Of a DNA stretch of 64,000 bases, positions 50,633 through 61,009 are shown piece after piece. The notes under the pieces were generated by a model. The model was given only the letters and a program-made list of their open reading frames with translations. It was not told the DNA's origin and made no database searches. Positions within the stretch are counted from its first letter, which is position 1. Every line of letters starts with the position of its first letter. Source of the stretch: Limnohabitans sp. 2KL-1. GTDB lineage: Bacteria > Pseudomonadota > Gammaproteobacteria > Burkholderiales > Burkholderiaceae_C. The position numbers were made by a program, and so were the translations under genes. The DNA is taken from contig NZ_NESL01000001.1 of NCBI RefSeq assembly GCF_003063435.1, positions 496,001 to 560,000 on the forward strand, written 5' to 3'.

Positions 50633-52093
50633 TCAGGTTTGTCCAAAGCGCAAGGTAAAACACGCCCCTGGTGAAGCCTGGCCCAGGTGGGCGGCGTCCA
50701 CGCTGACGCTGGCACCATGCTGTTGGGCGATTTCCCTGACGATGGGCAGGCCCAGCCCGGAGCCGTCCACGTTCGTGCCCAAGGCCCTGTAAAAAGGCTG
50801 AAACACCAACTCGCGCTCCGGCAGCGGAATCCCCGGACCGTTGTCTTCGACCTGCATGACCAGGGCCTTGCTGTAAGGGTCCACCAACACACGCACCGTG
50901 ATCACGCCCTGCCGCTCTGGCGTGCTGGGGGTGTAGTGGATGGCGTTTTCAACCAAGTTGCGCACCATCTCCTTGAGCAAGGTCGGGTTGCCTTGTACCT
51001 GTGCGCCTGGCGTGCCTGGCTCTACGCCCTCGTAGCCCAGATCCAGACCCTTGTCCATGGCGCGCGGCAGACAGTCTTGCAGCACTTCGCTGGCCAAACT
51101 CACCATGTCGCACGACTGCAGTGGCAAGTTGGTGCCCCCACCTTCCGCGCGGGCCAACGACAGCAGCTGGTTCACCGTGTGCGTGGCTTGTACGCTGGCG
51201 CGGCCAATTTGCTGCAATGATTTTTTCAGGTCTTCTTCGCTGGAGCCTGAGCGCTGCGCCAGATCGGCCTGCATGCGCAAGCCTGCCAGCGGGGTCTTGA
51301 GTTGGTGGGCCGCATCGGCCAGAAAGCGTTTTTGGGTGACGATCGAGTCTTTCAAGCGTTCCAGCAAGTCGTTCACCGAGACCACCAGCGGGGCCACTTC
51401 CATGGGCACGGCCTTGTCATCGAGTGGACTCAGGTCATCGGGCTTGCGTGCCCGGATGCGCTCTTCCAGTTCGGACAGGGGTTTGATGCCGCGCACCAAG
51501 GCCAGCCACACCAACAGCACCGCCAGTGGCAACAAGGCGAACTGGGGCAGCATCACGCCCTTGATGATCTCGGCGGCCAGCACAGAGCGTTTTTCCCGTG
51601 TTTCGGCCACTTGCACCAAGGCGGGTTGTTGGCTCTCTGCGTCCAGCCGAATCCAGGTGTAGGCCACACGCACCTCGAGGCCACGCATTTCGTCATCGCG
51701 GATGTGCACCTCGTAACTGCTGCCTTGGGCGGCGTCGGCAGGCGGTGCCGGCAGATCGCGGTCCCCGCTCAGGTGTTCGCCCCGACCGCCCCGAACCTGG
51801 TAATAGACCAGGTCGGTTTCGTCGGCACGCAGCAATTCGCTGGCGGGCTGCGGCAGGCTGAATTCCACGCGGTTGCCCGGCCCGGGCCTGATCTGTTGCG
51901 CCAGCGCCTGCACGTTGTAGATCAGCGCCCGGTCAAATGGCTTGTTGGCCAGGCCCTGGGCCACCAGCCAGGTCAGGGCCAGGCTGATGGGCCACAGCAG
52001 CAGCAGGGGGGTCAGCATCCAGTCCAGGATTTCCCCGAACAGGGAGCGTTGCTCCCGTTTGAAAATTCGCACGTTCCAGCCTTGGGATTTCAT
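50633..52093 (-). CDS. Sensor histidine kinase (TctE-like)
   Basis: Inner-membrane kinase of 486 residues. Two transmembrane helices (about 25-48 and 185-205) flank a periplasmic sensor of the 2CSK_N type; HAMP-like region, H-box FLADAAHQLKTPLAGLR with phosphorylated His, and ATP domain with NLVENAIHYTP (N box), EDNGPGIP (G1) and GSGLGLPIV (G2). It follows the response-regulator gene by 50 bases. TctE relatives respond to carboxylates captured by Bug proteins; the three Bug proteins in this window are possible but unproven partners. Confidence 0.92.
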   Translation of the reverse strand: MKSQGWNVRIFKREQRSLFGEILDWMLTPLLLLWPISLALTWLVAQGLANKPFDRALIYNVQALAQQIRPGPGNRVEFSLPQPASELLRADETDLVYYQVRGGRGEHLSGDRDLPAPPADAAQGSSYEVHIRDDEMRGLEVRVAYTWIRLDAESQQPALVQVAETREKRSVLAAEIIKGVMLPQFALLPLAVLLVWLALVRGIKPLSELEERIRARKPDDLSPLDDKAVPMEVAPLVVSVNDLLERLKDSIVTQKRFLADAAHQLKTPLAGLRMQADLAQRSGSSEEDLKKSLQQIGRASVQATHTVNQLLSLARAEGGGTNLPLQSCDMVSLASEVLQDCLPRAMDKGLDLGYEGVEPGTPGAQVQGNPTLLKEMVRNLVENAIHYTPSTPERQGVITVRVLVDPYSKALVMQVEDNGPGIPLPERELVFQPFYRALGTNVDGSGLGLPIVREIAQQHGASVSVDAAHLGQASPGACFTLRFGQT

Positions 52094-52143
52094 GGTTTGA
52101 CGGTGCGGGGCTCAGGCGGTGTGAACGTCCAACCGTCTGCCGG

Positions 52144-52818
52144 TTAGCCCGGAATTTTTTCCAGGCAATAGCCCAACCCACGCACGGTGGCAATGCGGAT
52201 CGGGCCTTTTTCAATTTTTTTGCGCAAGCGGTGGATGTACACCTCGATGGCGTTGTTGCTGACCTCTTCGCCCCATTCGCACAGGCGCTCGACCAGCTGG
52301 TCCTTGCTCACCAGGCGGCCTGCGCGTTGCAGCAACACCTCCAGCAGGCCCAGCTCGCGGGCCGACAGCTCGACCATCTTGCCGTCGATGGTGGCCACGC
52401 GTCCGGACTGGTCGTAAATCAGCGGGCCGTGCTTGATTTGCGAGGTGGCACCGCCCATGCCGCGGCGGGTGAGGGCGCGCACCCGGGCTTCCAACTCCTG
52501 CAGGCTGAAAGGTTTGGCCATGTAATCGTCGGCGCCGTAGTCCAGCCCCTTGACGCGTTCTTCGACGCTGTCTGCCGCAGTCAAGATCAACACCGGCAAG
52601 GTGGAGCCCCGCGCACGCAGACGCTTGAGCACTTCCAGACCATGCATTTTGGGCAGGCCGAGATCCAGGATCAACAGGTCAAACTCGTTGTTGGTCATCA
52701 GGGCCGCATCGGCTTCGCTGCCGCTGGCCACATGGTCCACGGCCGCGCCCGCATTGCGCAAAGTGCGCAGCAAACCGTCAGCAAGTACCTGGTCGTCTTC
52801 GGCTATCAAAATGCGCAT
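52144..52818 (-). CDS. OmpR-family response regulator (TctD-like)
   Basis: 224-residue regulator. Receiver domain with acidic pocket (EDD near residue 7), phospho-accepting Asp in FDLLILDLGLPKMHG and Lys in DDYMAKPFSLQEL; C-terminal winged helix with ELSARELGLLEVLLQRAGRLVSKDQLVERL and YIHRLRKKIEKG. GGAG precedes the ATG. It is upstream of and co-transcribed with the sensor kinase. Confidence 0.95.
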   Translation of the reverse strand: MRILIAEDDQVLADGLLRTLRNAGAAVDHVASGSEADAALMTNNEFDLLILDLGLPKMHGLEVLKRLRARGSTLPVLILTAADSVEERVKGLDYGADDYMAKPFSLQELEARVRALTRRGMGGATSQIKHGPLIYDQSGRVATIDGKMVELSARELGLLEVLLQRAGRLVSKDQLVERLCEWGEEVSNNAIEVYIHRLRKKIEKGPIRIATVRGLGYCLEKIPG

Positions 52819-53010
52819 GGCTGTCTCCTGTTGTTGTGGGGGTGTGCGGCCGTCTTGCTAGTGTGCCCGGTCTTGGCGATTCTAGTGGCAGGTTTGCGCG
52901 TTTTGACGTGGGGCCCGCTTTGCTGAAAGGGCCGTCATGGGCGTGTCCGGGCCAAGCCATGGCATCCCGTGGCGTCGGTGCACGCCACCTCGTTCGCTGA
53001 GGCTGTGCGG

Positions 53011-53514
53011 TCAGTGTGCATAAGCCTCCAGGCCCAAAGCCACGACCGTGGCCACATCCTTGCCCACAGCCTCGCGAAATTCAGCCTCTGCCTGGGCCAC
53101 CGCGTCCTTGAAGGCCTGCAGCCAAGCCAGCCCCACGGGGGTGAACACCACACGCTTGGCGCGCGCATCTTGTGGGTCGGCTTCGCGTTGCACCAAGCCC
53201 CAGGCCGTGCACTGGTCCACCAGGTCGCCCATGGCCTGTTTGCTCATGCCCGCCGCCCTGGCCAGATCGGTCAGGCGTGAGCCCTCCAGGGCCAGATGAC
53301 GGGTGATGTGCACATGCGCGGCGCTGATCTGGTCACGCGAGGCCAGATTCGCCAGCGCCAGGGGCACGCCGTCGTTGCCCGCCATCAGGTGCAGCACGCG
53401 CTCGTCAAAGCGGCGCATGGCATGGCCCAACAGGCGCCCCAAATGCATTTGTCGCCAACGATCGTCTTGCAGCGAGGGGCTGGCTTGGGCTTTTGTAGAG
53501 GCGATTTCAGGCAT
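53011..53514 (-). CDS. MarR-family transcriptional regulator 2
   Basis: 167-residue regulator from ATG 53514. Core MAGNDGVPLALANLASRDQISAAHVHITRHLALEGSRLTDLARAAGMSKQAMGDLVDQCTAWGLVQREADPQDARAKRVVFTP-like winged helix layout (given here as landmarks SRDQISAAHVHI, GMSKQAMGDLVDQC, DPQDARAKRVVFT). It is divergent from recA with a 141-base region containing the ACAGTACTGT palindrome. Its targets are unknown; it probably regulates itself. Confidence 0.85.
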   Translation of the reverse strand: MPEIASTKAQASPSLQDDRWRQMHLGRLLGHAMRRFDERVLHLMAGNDGVPLALANLASRDQISAAHVHITRHLALEGSRLTDLARAAGMSKQAMGDLVDQCTAWGLVQREADPQDARAKRVVFTPVGLAWLQAFKDAVAQAEAEFREAVGKDVATVVALGLEAYAH

Positions 53515-53573
53515 GGTTAAATGATAAGGCAAACTGACCAAAAATAAGCTTTCAAGCTTTGTACAGTTCGTTT

Positions 53574-53583
53574 ACAGTACTGT
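53574..53583. promoter_or_regulatory. Palindrome in the MarR/recA divergent region
   Basis: ACAGTACTGT is a perfect 10-base palindrome, and around it GTTTAC (53570-53575) is mirrored by GTAAAC (53595-53600). The CTGT and ACAG half-sites recall LexA boxes, but no site has the usual CTGT-N8-ACAG spacing, so a MarR operator is equally plausible. Confidence 0.4.
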
Positions 53584-53655
53584 TCACGCATCCAGTAAAC
53601 AGCGCATCACTGCTGAGCCCGGTGCCCCAACCCATTGATATTCAAGGAGATTCCC

Positions 53656-54693
<1,038 letters not shown>

Positions 54694-54787
54694 CCCTGGG
54701 CGGCAGCCCGCCTGGTTGAGCCGCCTCGGGCAAGCTTTCAGGCCTGGCTCTGGCGCGCCGTCTCACTTTGGCCCACAGACACAGACC

Positions 54788-55246
54788 ATGAACAAGCCTG
54801 ATTTTCAACCCTCGCTCAAAGGTCGCGCACTGCGGCTTTTGAGCCAGAGAGAACACTCACGTGCCGAACTCGAGCGCAAGCTGGCGGTGCACGAAGAAGT
54901 GCCTGGCGAACTGGCCCAAGCCCTTGATGCGTTGCAGGCGCGGGATTTCATCAACGATGGCCGGGCGGTGGATTCGCTCATCCACCGTCGTGCGGGCAAG
55001 TTGGGTGCCGCCCGCGTCAAGCAGGAGCTGGCCGCCAAAGGGCTGTCGGGCGAGGCGGTGGCCGAAGCCATGGCAGGACTGAAAGAAACCGAGTTCAGCC
55101 GGGCGCAAGAAGTCTGGCGCAAGAAATTCGGTACCCCCGCGCAAGACCCGAAAATCCGGGCCAAACACATGCGTTTTTTGCTCACCCGAGGCTTCAACGC
55201 CGAGGTGGTGCGGCGCGTGGTGCAAGGCGACGAACCACAAGACTGA
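54788..55246 (+). CDS. recX: RecA regulator RecX
   Basis: Modulator that limits RecA filament growth. 152 residues with three-helix repeats: LKGRALRLLSQREHSRAELERKL, LDALQARDFINDGRAVDSLIHRR, KHMRFLLTRGFNAEVVRRVV. ATG 54788 begins MNKPDFQPSLK; a long upstream open frame overlapping recA is not coding. It lies 94 bases after recA, separated by a GC-rich potential hairpin without a T run. Confidence 0.93.
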   Translation: MNKPDFQPSLKGRALRLLSQREHSRAELERKLAVHEEVPGELAQALDALQARDFINDGRAVDSLIHRRAGKLGAARVKQELAAKGLSGEAVAEAMAGLKETEFSRAQEVWRKKFGTPAQDPKIRAKHMRFLLTRGFNAEVVRRVVQGDEPQD

Positions 55247-55270
55247 CGTCCACTTGAGGTCCAGACACCC

Positions 55271-55732
55271 TCAGGGTTTCAAATCCAGCGGCACTTGCGC
55301 ATCGGCAGCGGCTTTGGACCAGCGGCGGTCTTCCGCAGCGCGCTCGGCGTAGCGGTTAAAGCGCCAGGATGTTCCTTCTGCCGTGATGCGTTGCCAGACG
55401 ACACGCTTTTCGCCAGGGCTCATCTCTGTCCATAACTGCACTTCTTCAAAACTGCGGCCACAGCCTTTGCAGGTTTCGTCCCCCTGGCTGGTGGAGCAAA
55501 TGGCGATGCAGGGCGTGTCGGGCGTGGTGGCGTACCAGTCCTGCCAGGCCAGCGCCGCAGCCAGGGGCAGGGTGAACTCGTCGGCCAGGTCTTGCCGGAG
55601 GTAAACCATCAGACCGTACACCTCGGCCAGTGCACGCAACTCGGCCGGCAGCGACACCCCATCGGGAGAGGGGTTTTTGATGCGCCAGTGGTTGATGGCG
55701 GCTTCGATGTCGGTGATGTGGATTCCGGCCAT
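55271..55732 (-). CDS. DUF3717/DUF1289 protein
   Basis: 153-residue protein with two small modules. Residues 1-70 (ITDIEAAINHWRIKNPS, LAEVYGLMVYLRQDLADE) match the DUF3717 type. Residues 73-125 (TPCIAICSTSQGDETCKGCGRSFEEVQLWTEMSPGEKRVVWQRI) match the DUF1289 type, a putative Fe-S or Zn module with four Cys. Function is unknown. It converges with recX. Confidence 0.82.
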   Translation of the reverse strand: MAGIHITDIEAAINHWRIKNPSPDGVSLPAELRALAEVYGLMVYLRQDLADEFTLPLAAALAWQDWYATTPDTPCIAICSTSQGDETCKGCGRSFEEVQLWTEMSPGEKRVVWQRITAEGTSWRFNRYAERAAEDRRWSKAAADAQVPLDLKP

Positions 55733-55878
55733 GGTCTGCTTGAAGAAGGAGGGCGATCATAGCCGCAAGTGCCGTGATCGAAGGGGATGCCCGGCAACAA
55801 AGCCACTCACCATGGCCGGTGTTCGCGTGTGCTTGCCATCGTGACGCTCGGCAAGCAAGGCATTTCAGCGCACGTCAT

Positions 55879-57444
55879 TCAGCGTTGTTTTTGCAAGGCC
55901 AGCCAATTGTCCTGCGCGTAGCGCAAACGGGCATCCACAATCGACGCCTCAATGTGTTCGCCAGGCCGCAGACGACCCGTTCGCGCCAGGTCCTGTGCAG
56001 CGCGCAAACGGTCAATGCCGCCGCTCCAGTCCAGTCGGGCGATTTGGGCCTCACCCTCGGCGCGCAACGAGGCCAGAGCCTGCCCTTGCTTGGAAAGTAG
56101 CCTGGACAGCGCGTCCCAGGCTGGTGCGTCATGGGGCGCTGCTTGCACCCACTGGCGTAACTGGCCGGTGATGTCCTGTTGCAAAGGGTGGCTCGGCATG
56201 CGTGCCAAAGCCTGCGCCACAGCCATCAATTCAGGGCGCTGCAAAGCTGCGCCGTTCTGAACCGGGATCACGGTCTGCAGCACCTCATCGAACCGTTCTT
56301 GTTTGAAGGCCACTTCGGCACGCAACAGCCGCAGCCAGCGCTTGGCGGCCAGTGCCGATGTGCGCGATGCCTCCGATGTCGGGACATGGTCCGCAGCGGC
56401 AACCAGTGGACCCAGGGCTTGCAATGTGCGCTCAGCAGCGGCCATGTTGCGCATTTGCAGGTGCGCCAGGGTGGCCGCATACAACGCGCCAGCCCTTTGC
56501 GCAGGCATGGACCGGGTTGTTGGCTGCTCTGCCTCCTGTATCCAGGCCTTCAGGGCATCCGGGTTGTTTTGCGACAGCACACGCGCCCGGGCTGACAACA
56601 TGGCCTGGGCCATGTCTGCGGCCGTGCCGGGGGCGGAAGTGTTCAGTTGTTGCCGGGCCTGCATGTCGGCCAGGCGTTCACTGGTCAGCGGGTGGCTGCG
56701 CAAATAGGGAAACGCCCCGCTGTCGTTCAGGCCGGCCGCTTGCTGCAGTTTGGCAAACATGCCGACAAAGCCTTTGGGGTCATAGCCCGCATCCACCAAA
56801 ATGCCATAGCCCACCCGGTCTGCTTCGCGCTCCATGTCGCGTGAATAACTCAATTGCGACTGAACGGCTGCGGCCTGCCCCCCCACGATCAGCGCTTGCG
56901 CACCCTGGGGGCTTTTGCTGGCGGCCAGCACGCCCAAAATCATGGACCCAATCACCCAGGGCGTCATCTTGGCCTGATCGCTCATGCCCCGGGCAATGTG
57001 CCGCTGTGTGACGTGGCTCAACTCGTGCGCCAGCACCGACGCCAACTCGTCGTGTGAACCCACCACCGCAATCAAACCCAGATGAACACCCAGGTAACCA
57101 CCGGGCAAGGCAAAAGCATTCACAGAGCGGTCACGTCCCAACAAAATGCGCCACGCAAAACGCTCCTGCAACTCGCTGGAAAGCTCCCCCCGGGAGGCAG
57201 CGGCCTTCACCAGTGGTGCCCACAATTGTTGGATGTACTCATCGAGCACGGGGTCTTCCAGAAAGTCCGGGTCGCGGTATAGCTCGCGCGCAATGCGGTC
57301 GCCCAATTGGCGCTCAGCGCTCAGCGAAATGCTCTCGCCATCCCCCAGCGCGGGCAAGCCGCTGGATTGCGCCCAGGCCGATCCCATGCCCATGGCCGCT
57401 GCCAGTCCCAAAGTCCAATGAAGTCGACGAATGGCGTGTTTCAC
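55879..57444 (-). CDS. M48-family periplasmic metalloprotease with TPR region (BepA-like)
   Basis: Exported zinc protease of 521 residues; GTG 57444 begins MKHAIRRLHW with a signal peptide cleaved near AWA-QSS. HEXXH is LAHELSHVTQRH near residue 145, and the third zinc ligand Glu lies in SRDMEREADRVGYGI. The C-terminal half (about 290-515) is Ala/Leu-rich helical, consistent with tetratricopeptide repeats. BepA-type proteins assemble or degrade outer-membrane proteins such as LptD. It is divergent from moaC with a 63-base gap. Confidence 0.92.
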   Translation of the reverse strand: MKHAIRRLHWTLGLAAAMGMGSAWAQSSGLPALGDGESISLSAERQLGDRIARELYRDPDFLEDPVLDEYIQQLWAPLVKAAASRGELSSELQERFAWRILLGRDRSVNAFALPGGYLGVHLGLIAVVGSHDELASVLAHELSHVTQRHIARGMSDQAKMTPWVIGSMILGVLAASKSPQGAQALIVGGQAAAVQSQLSYSRDMEREADRVGYGILVDAGYDPKGFVGMFAKLQQAAGLNDSGAFPYLRSHPLTSERLADMQARQQLNTSAPGTAADMAQAMLSARARVLSQNNPDALKAWIQEAEQPTTRSMPAQRAGALYAATLAHLQMRNMAAAERTLQALGPLVAAADHVPTSEASRTSALAAKRWLRLLRAEVAFKQERFDEVLQTVIPVQNGAALQRPELMAVAQALARMPSHPLQQDITGQLRQWVQAAPHDAPAWDALSRLLSKQGQALASLRAEGEAQIARLDWSGGIDRLRAAQDLARTGRLRPGEHIEASIVDARLRYAQDNWLALQKQR

Positions 57445-57507
57445 GTAAGCTGACCCCCAGTTCAATCCCCGTATGATGCATGTTAGTTGTGAACCCGATG
57501 TAAAGCC

Positions 57508-58008
57508 ATGCCGCATATGAACACGTCTGCCACTGTTTTGACCCATTTTGACGCCCAAGGGCAAGCCCACATGGTCGATGTGGGAGACAAAGCCGTGACC
57601 CGGCGTGTGGCGGTGGCGACAGGTCGCATCACCATGCTGCCCTCTACTTTGGCCCTGATCACTTCGGGGTCAGCCAAAAAAGGCGATGTGCTCGGCATTG
57701 CCCGCATCGCCGGTATCCAGGGGGCTAAAAAGACCCCTGATTTGATTCCCCTGTGCCATCCGATCGGCCTGACCCGGGTGGCCGTCGAATTTACGGTGCA
57801 GGAAGAAACCTCCAGCGTCGCCTGTACCGCCACAGCAGAAGTCAGTGGCCAGACCGGCGTGGAAATGGAAGCCCTCACGGCCGTTCAGGTGGCTTTGCTC
57901 ACCATCTACGACATGTGCAAAGCCGTGGACCGTGGCATGACCATCACCGATGTGAAACTGCTGGAAAAACACGGGGGCAAGTCGGGGAGCTTTGTGGCCA
58001 ATACCTGA
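57508..58008 (+). CDS. moaC: Cyclic pyranopterin monophosphate synthase
   Basis: Molybdenum-cofactor biosynthesis enzyme that, following MoaA, forms cyclic pyranopterin monophosphate. 166 residues from ATG 57508; ATG 57517 is an alternative. Catalytic residues are seen in [18 protein letters not shown] (Lys) and [14 protein letters not shown] (Asp, Lys), with [11 protein letters not shown]. No other moa gene is present in the window. Confidence 0.97.
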   Translation: MPHMNTSATVLTHFDAQGQAHMVDVGDKAVTRRVAVATGRITMLPSTLALITSGSAKKGDVLGIARIAGIQGAKKTPDLIPLCHPIGLTRVAVEFTVQEETSSVACTATAEVSGQTGVEMEALTAVQVALLTIYDMCKAVDRGMTITDVKLLEKHGGKSGSFVANT

Positions 58009-58038
58009 AATCTGCCCCGCATTGTCAGGAGCCATCCA

Positions 58039-59427
58039 TTGATCGCCTTCGACCTTCCCACCGCCTATTTCATCGCGGGCATTTTGTATGTCGTCATGCC
58101 CATCACCGTTGGGCTTTTGCTGCGCAAAGACAGTACCGGCACGGTGCTTCCATGGTGTGCAGGCGGTGTGGTTTTTGGAATGAGCCTGGTCTTGCTGGGC
58201 TCTCGCAAACACTTGCCCTATTGGGCGTCTTATCCCTTGGCCAACGGCCTGTTGTTTGCCGGTACAGCGTTGCGTGCCACGGCCTTGCGCCTGGCCTTGG
58301 GGCGACCGCTGCACAAACGCTGGCTTGCTTTGGCTTGCGTCGCGTTCGTGGGGGTTTACGAATCTCTGAATGCGGTGAGCCCGATCGCTCGCTTCATCTG
58401 GGGCTCCGGTGTCGCCTCTGCAACGCTGATTTGGCTGGGTTTTTTGGCCAAAGACGTGCACCGTCGCGATCAAAGCTTCAGCGCGATTTGGGTGTCCAGG
58501 GTCTATCTGGCACTGGGGGGCGTACTGGCTTTGCGTGCGCTCATTGCCGCCACAGGCTGGGAAGACCCCGATGTGTTGAGCTTGAATCCCTTGTCTGTGC
58601 TGATGGTCTTGTTTGGGGTTTTGGCTGCCATTGTGGGCAATCTGGGGTTCATGGGCATTTTTCTGGAGCGCTTGAGCCGCACCAACCTGGAGCAGGCCAC
58701 CCAGCAGGCACGCCAAGAAGAGGCGGCCCGCCTGGGGGATCAAATTGCGCAACTGGACCGACGGCGCAGCGTGGGCGAAATCGCCGCCTCACTCGCCCAT
58801 GAGTTGAGCCAGCCCCTGACCAACATCTACCTCATTGCAGACCGGCTTGGCATGGCGCTGGAGAAAACGGGCGATGCCAGCCTGGCGCAATACCTGAGTG
58901 ACATCCACCGCAACACCCAAAAAGCCGGGGACATCCTGGGCCGCATCCGCGCCTTCATCCGTTCCAAGGAAACCGTGTTTGAGCGGGTGGCGCTGGGCCA
59001 GGTGATCTCGGATGTGACCGCCTTGATCAACGACTTGGCAAACAACGAGTCGGTCCGCCTCGAAGTCACACTGCCTGCGCAAAACGTATGGGTGAGAGGC
59101 GATCCGGTGCAACTGTCGCAAATCCTGATGAACGTCTGCCGCAATGCCATTCAAGCCACGCAAGGCCAAAGTGAACGCTGGTTGCACCTGCGTGTCTGGC
59201 GTGCTGACGGCATGGCCTGTGTCGAAATCACTGACAACGGCCCGGGTATGCAGCCTGAGGTGCTGGCCAGTGTGAGCACCCCGTTTTTCAGCACCAAACC
59301 CGATGGCCTGGGGGTTGGCTTGTCCATCTCCAAGTCGATTGCCAAACATCACGGGGGCACGCTCAGCATCGGCAACCATCCCGATGGTGGTGCCGTGGTT
59401 GTATTGCAACTGCCTTCGATTGACTGA
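58039..59427 (+). CDS. Membrane sensor histidine kinase, orphan
   Basis: 462-residue kinase. The N-terminal 220 residues hold about seven hydrophobic segments (MIAFDLPTAYFIAGILYVVMP onward), a multi-pass sensor without a periplasmic domain. A short coiled coil leads to the H-box IAASLAHELSQPLTNIYLIADRL. N box NVCRNAIQAT, G1 ITDNGPGM and G2 GLGVGLSISKSI complete the ATPase. The HELSQP motif is characteristic of DctB-type kinases. No response-regulator gene is adjacent. TTG 58039 is the only nearby start. Confidence 0.88.
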   Translation: MIAFDLPTAYFIAGILYVVMPITVGLLLRKDSTGTVLPWCAGGVVFGMSLVLLGSRKHLPYWASYPLANGLLFAGTALRATALRLALGRPLHKRWLALACVAFVGVYESLNAVSPIARFIWGSGVASATLIWLGFLAKDVHRRDQSFSAIWVSRVYLALGGVLALRALIAATGWEDPDVLSLNPLSVLMVLFGVLAAIVGNLGFMGIFLERLSRTNLEQATQQARQEEAARLGDQIAQLDRRRSVGEIAASLAHELSQPLTNIYLIADRLGMALEKTGDASLAQYLSDIHRNTQKAGDILGRIRAFIRSKETVFERVALGQVISDVTALINDLANNESVRLEVTLPAQNVWVRGDPVQLSQILMNVCRNAIQATQGQSERWLHLRVWRADGMACVEITDNGPGMQPEVLASVSTPFFSTKPDGLGVGLSISKSIAKHHGGTLSIGNHPDGGAVVVLQLPSID

Positions 59428-59454
59428 GGCTGTGGCGCGCCTAGCGCCCGCTTT

Positions 59455-60633
59455 TTAAGCGTTTGGCTCGGACCGACCCAGTCGCCAAAGTGAAGTGATC
59501 TCCGCTGCGCGCGCCGCGTGCAGCGGGTCGGTCGCATCAGCAGATTTGGCATGCACAGGACGCACATCCAGCCGCCCCAACACCTGCAGACCGGCGTCCG
59601 CCATCCAGCCCATGAGCGCCTCGCGTGTGCGCAGGCCCAGGTGTTCGGCCAGGTCGGACAAGATCAGCCAGCCCTCTCCCCCGGGGCAAAGGTGTTCGGA
59701 CAGGCCCGACAAGAAACCCTTGAGCATCTGGCTGCCCTCGTCGTAGACCGCTTGCTCCAGCACCGATGTCGGCCGCGCAGGCAGCCAAGGCGGGTTGCAC
59801 ACAATCAAGGCCGCCTGGCCGGGGGGAAACAAATCGGTTTGCAACAACTGCACCTGATTTTGCAAACCCAGGCGTTGCAGGTTGTCGCGTGCACAGGCCA
59901 GAGCCCGCTCAGCCAAGTCGGTCGCCACCACTTGGGCCGCACCACGCCGCGCCAACACAGCGGCCAGCACACCCGTGCCCGTGCCGATGTCAAAAGCCAC
60001 CGAATGAGCCGACATGGCGGCAGGCCAAGGTGCCTGCTGCACCAAAGCCACATACTCGCCCCGCACCGGTGAAAACACCCCGTAATGTGGGTGAATGCGC
60101 AGGTTTTCGCCCAAGGCAGGCACCTCCACCCCGTTTTTGCGCCACTCAAAAGCGCCGATGGCCCCTTGCAAACTGCGCAGGGACAACACCGAGGTTTGCC
60201 CATTGGCTGGCCCAAAAGCCTGTGTGCAGGCCTGCCGCACATCGGGCGCGCGGCGCAAAGCGATGCCGTAATCGCCATCCAACTCGATCAAGACCGAACC
60301 CAGCACCCTGCTGCGTTGCGCCTGCGCCTGGCGATGCGCGTGAAAAGCCGCACCCGGTACAGCCTCTGAGGGCTCGACCGCCTTTTTAGCGCGCACCTTT
60401 TTGGGCTTGTCGATGCGCCGCGCCAGCGCCTGCAGCAACTGCCGGGCATTCTGAAAATCGCCCCGCCACAACAAACCATGGCCCTCGCAAGCCAGCCGAA
60501 AAGCCGAGTCGGCACTCAATGTGTCATCGGCCAGCACCACCTTTTTGGGCAACACCGCCCCCTTGTCCATGCGCCAAAGGGCAGAGCGCACCTCGTTTTC
60601 TTCGGTCCAGACCAGCTCGGGTTGCGCATTCAT
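59455..60633 (-). CDS. Class I SAM-dependent methyltransferase (PrmC/RlmG-like)
   Basis: 392-residue protein. The C-terminal half has the Rossmann SAM motif VAFDIGTGTGVLAAVLARRGA, acidic ATDLAERAL and the NPPW active-site motif (VCNPPWLPARP) typical of enzymes that methylate amide nitrogens or rRNA bases. The N-terminal 190 residues contain a Lys-rich stretch (RIDKPKKVRAKKAVEPSE) and an uncharacterised domain, perhaps for substrate binding. The target is unknown. Confidence 0.85.
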   Translation of the reverse strand: MNAQPELVWTEENEVRSALWRMDKGAVLPKKVVLADDTLSADSAFRLACEGHGLLWRGDFQNARQLLQALARRIDKPKKVRAKKAVEPSEAVPGAAFHAHRQAQAQRSRVLGSVLIELDGDYGIALRRAPDVRQACTQAFGPANGQTSVLSLRSLQGAIGAFEWRKNGVEVPALGENLRIHPHYGVFSPVRGEYVALVQQAPWPAAMSAHSVAFDIGTGTGVLAAVLARRGAAQVVATDLAERALACARDNLQRLGLQNQVQLLQTDLFPPGQAALIVCNPPWLPARPTSVLEQAVYDEGSQMLKGFLSGLSEHLCPGGEGWLILSDLAEHLGLRTREALMGWMADAGLQVLGRLDVRPVHAKSADATDPLHAARAAEITSLWRLGRSEPNA

Positions 60634-61009
60634 GCCATTTCGCCCGTGGGGCGCCTTTTCAGTGTTTTGGGCCGATGGGCCGGTGGGGGACTATAGCCGC
60701 GTGAAGGATGTGTGAAAGCAATAAACCAAGTAAAAGGTGTTAAGGCGTGCGGACGAAACATAAAAAAGCAAATGACAAGAAAGGCACAATACGGGTTCAA
60801 CCGCATCATTCCAAAATAAAAAGATCCACCATGGTGCCCGCAACCCAGCAATGCAACAGCAGTTATCAACCTGCAGGGCATGATCAGTCAACTTTTAGAT
60901 TCCGCTGCAACGCCAATGCTTGCATACTTTGGCGATTCCCAGTTGTGTGTATGAGGGCTGCCAATTGAAAAATACAGCCAAAACCACAAAACAGCGAACT
61001 TTACCCATC
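60634..61009. other. AT-rich 376-base intergenic region before the EPS locus
   Basis: Noticeably AT-richer than the flanks, with several A-runs (for example ACATAAAAAAGCAAATG near 60760). It probably contains the promoter of the EPS cluster. Short open frames exist but none has a credible start, composition or family. No strong inverted repeat was seen. Confidence 0.5.

Noticed and set aside
54694-54787. GC-rich hairpin between recA and recX as a terminator
   Set aside because: The stem is short and is not followed by a T run, so termination cannot be supported.
60747-60968. 73-codon open frame before the EPS locus
   Set aside because: No ribosome site, biased composition and no recognisable domain; the region is better read as a promoter.
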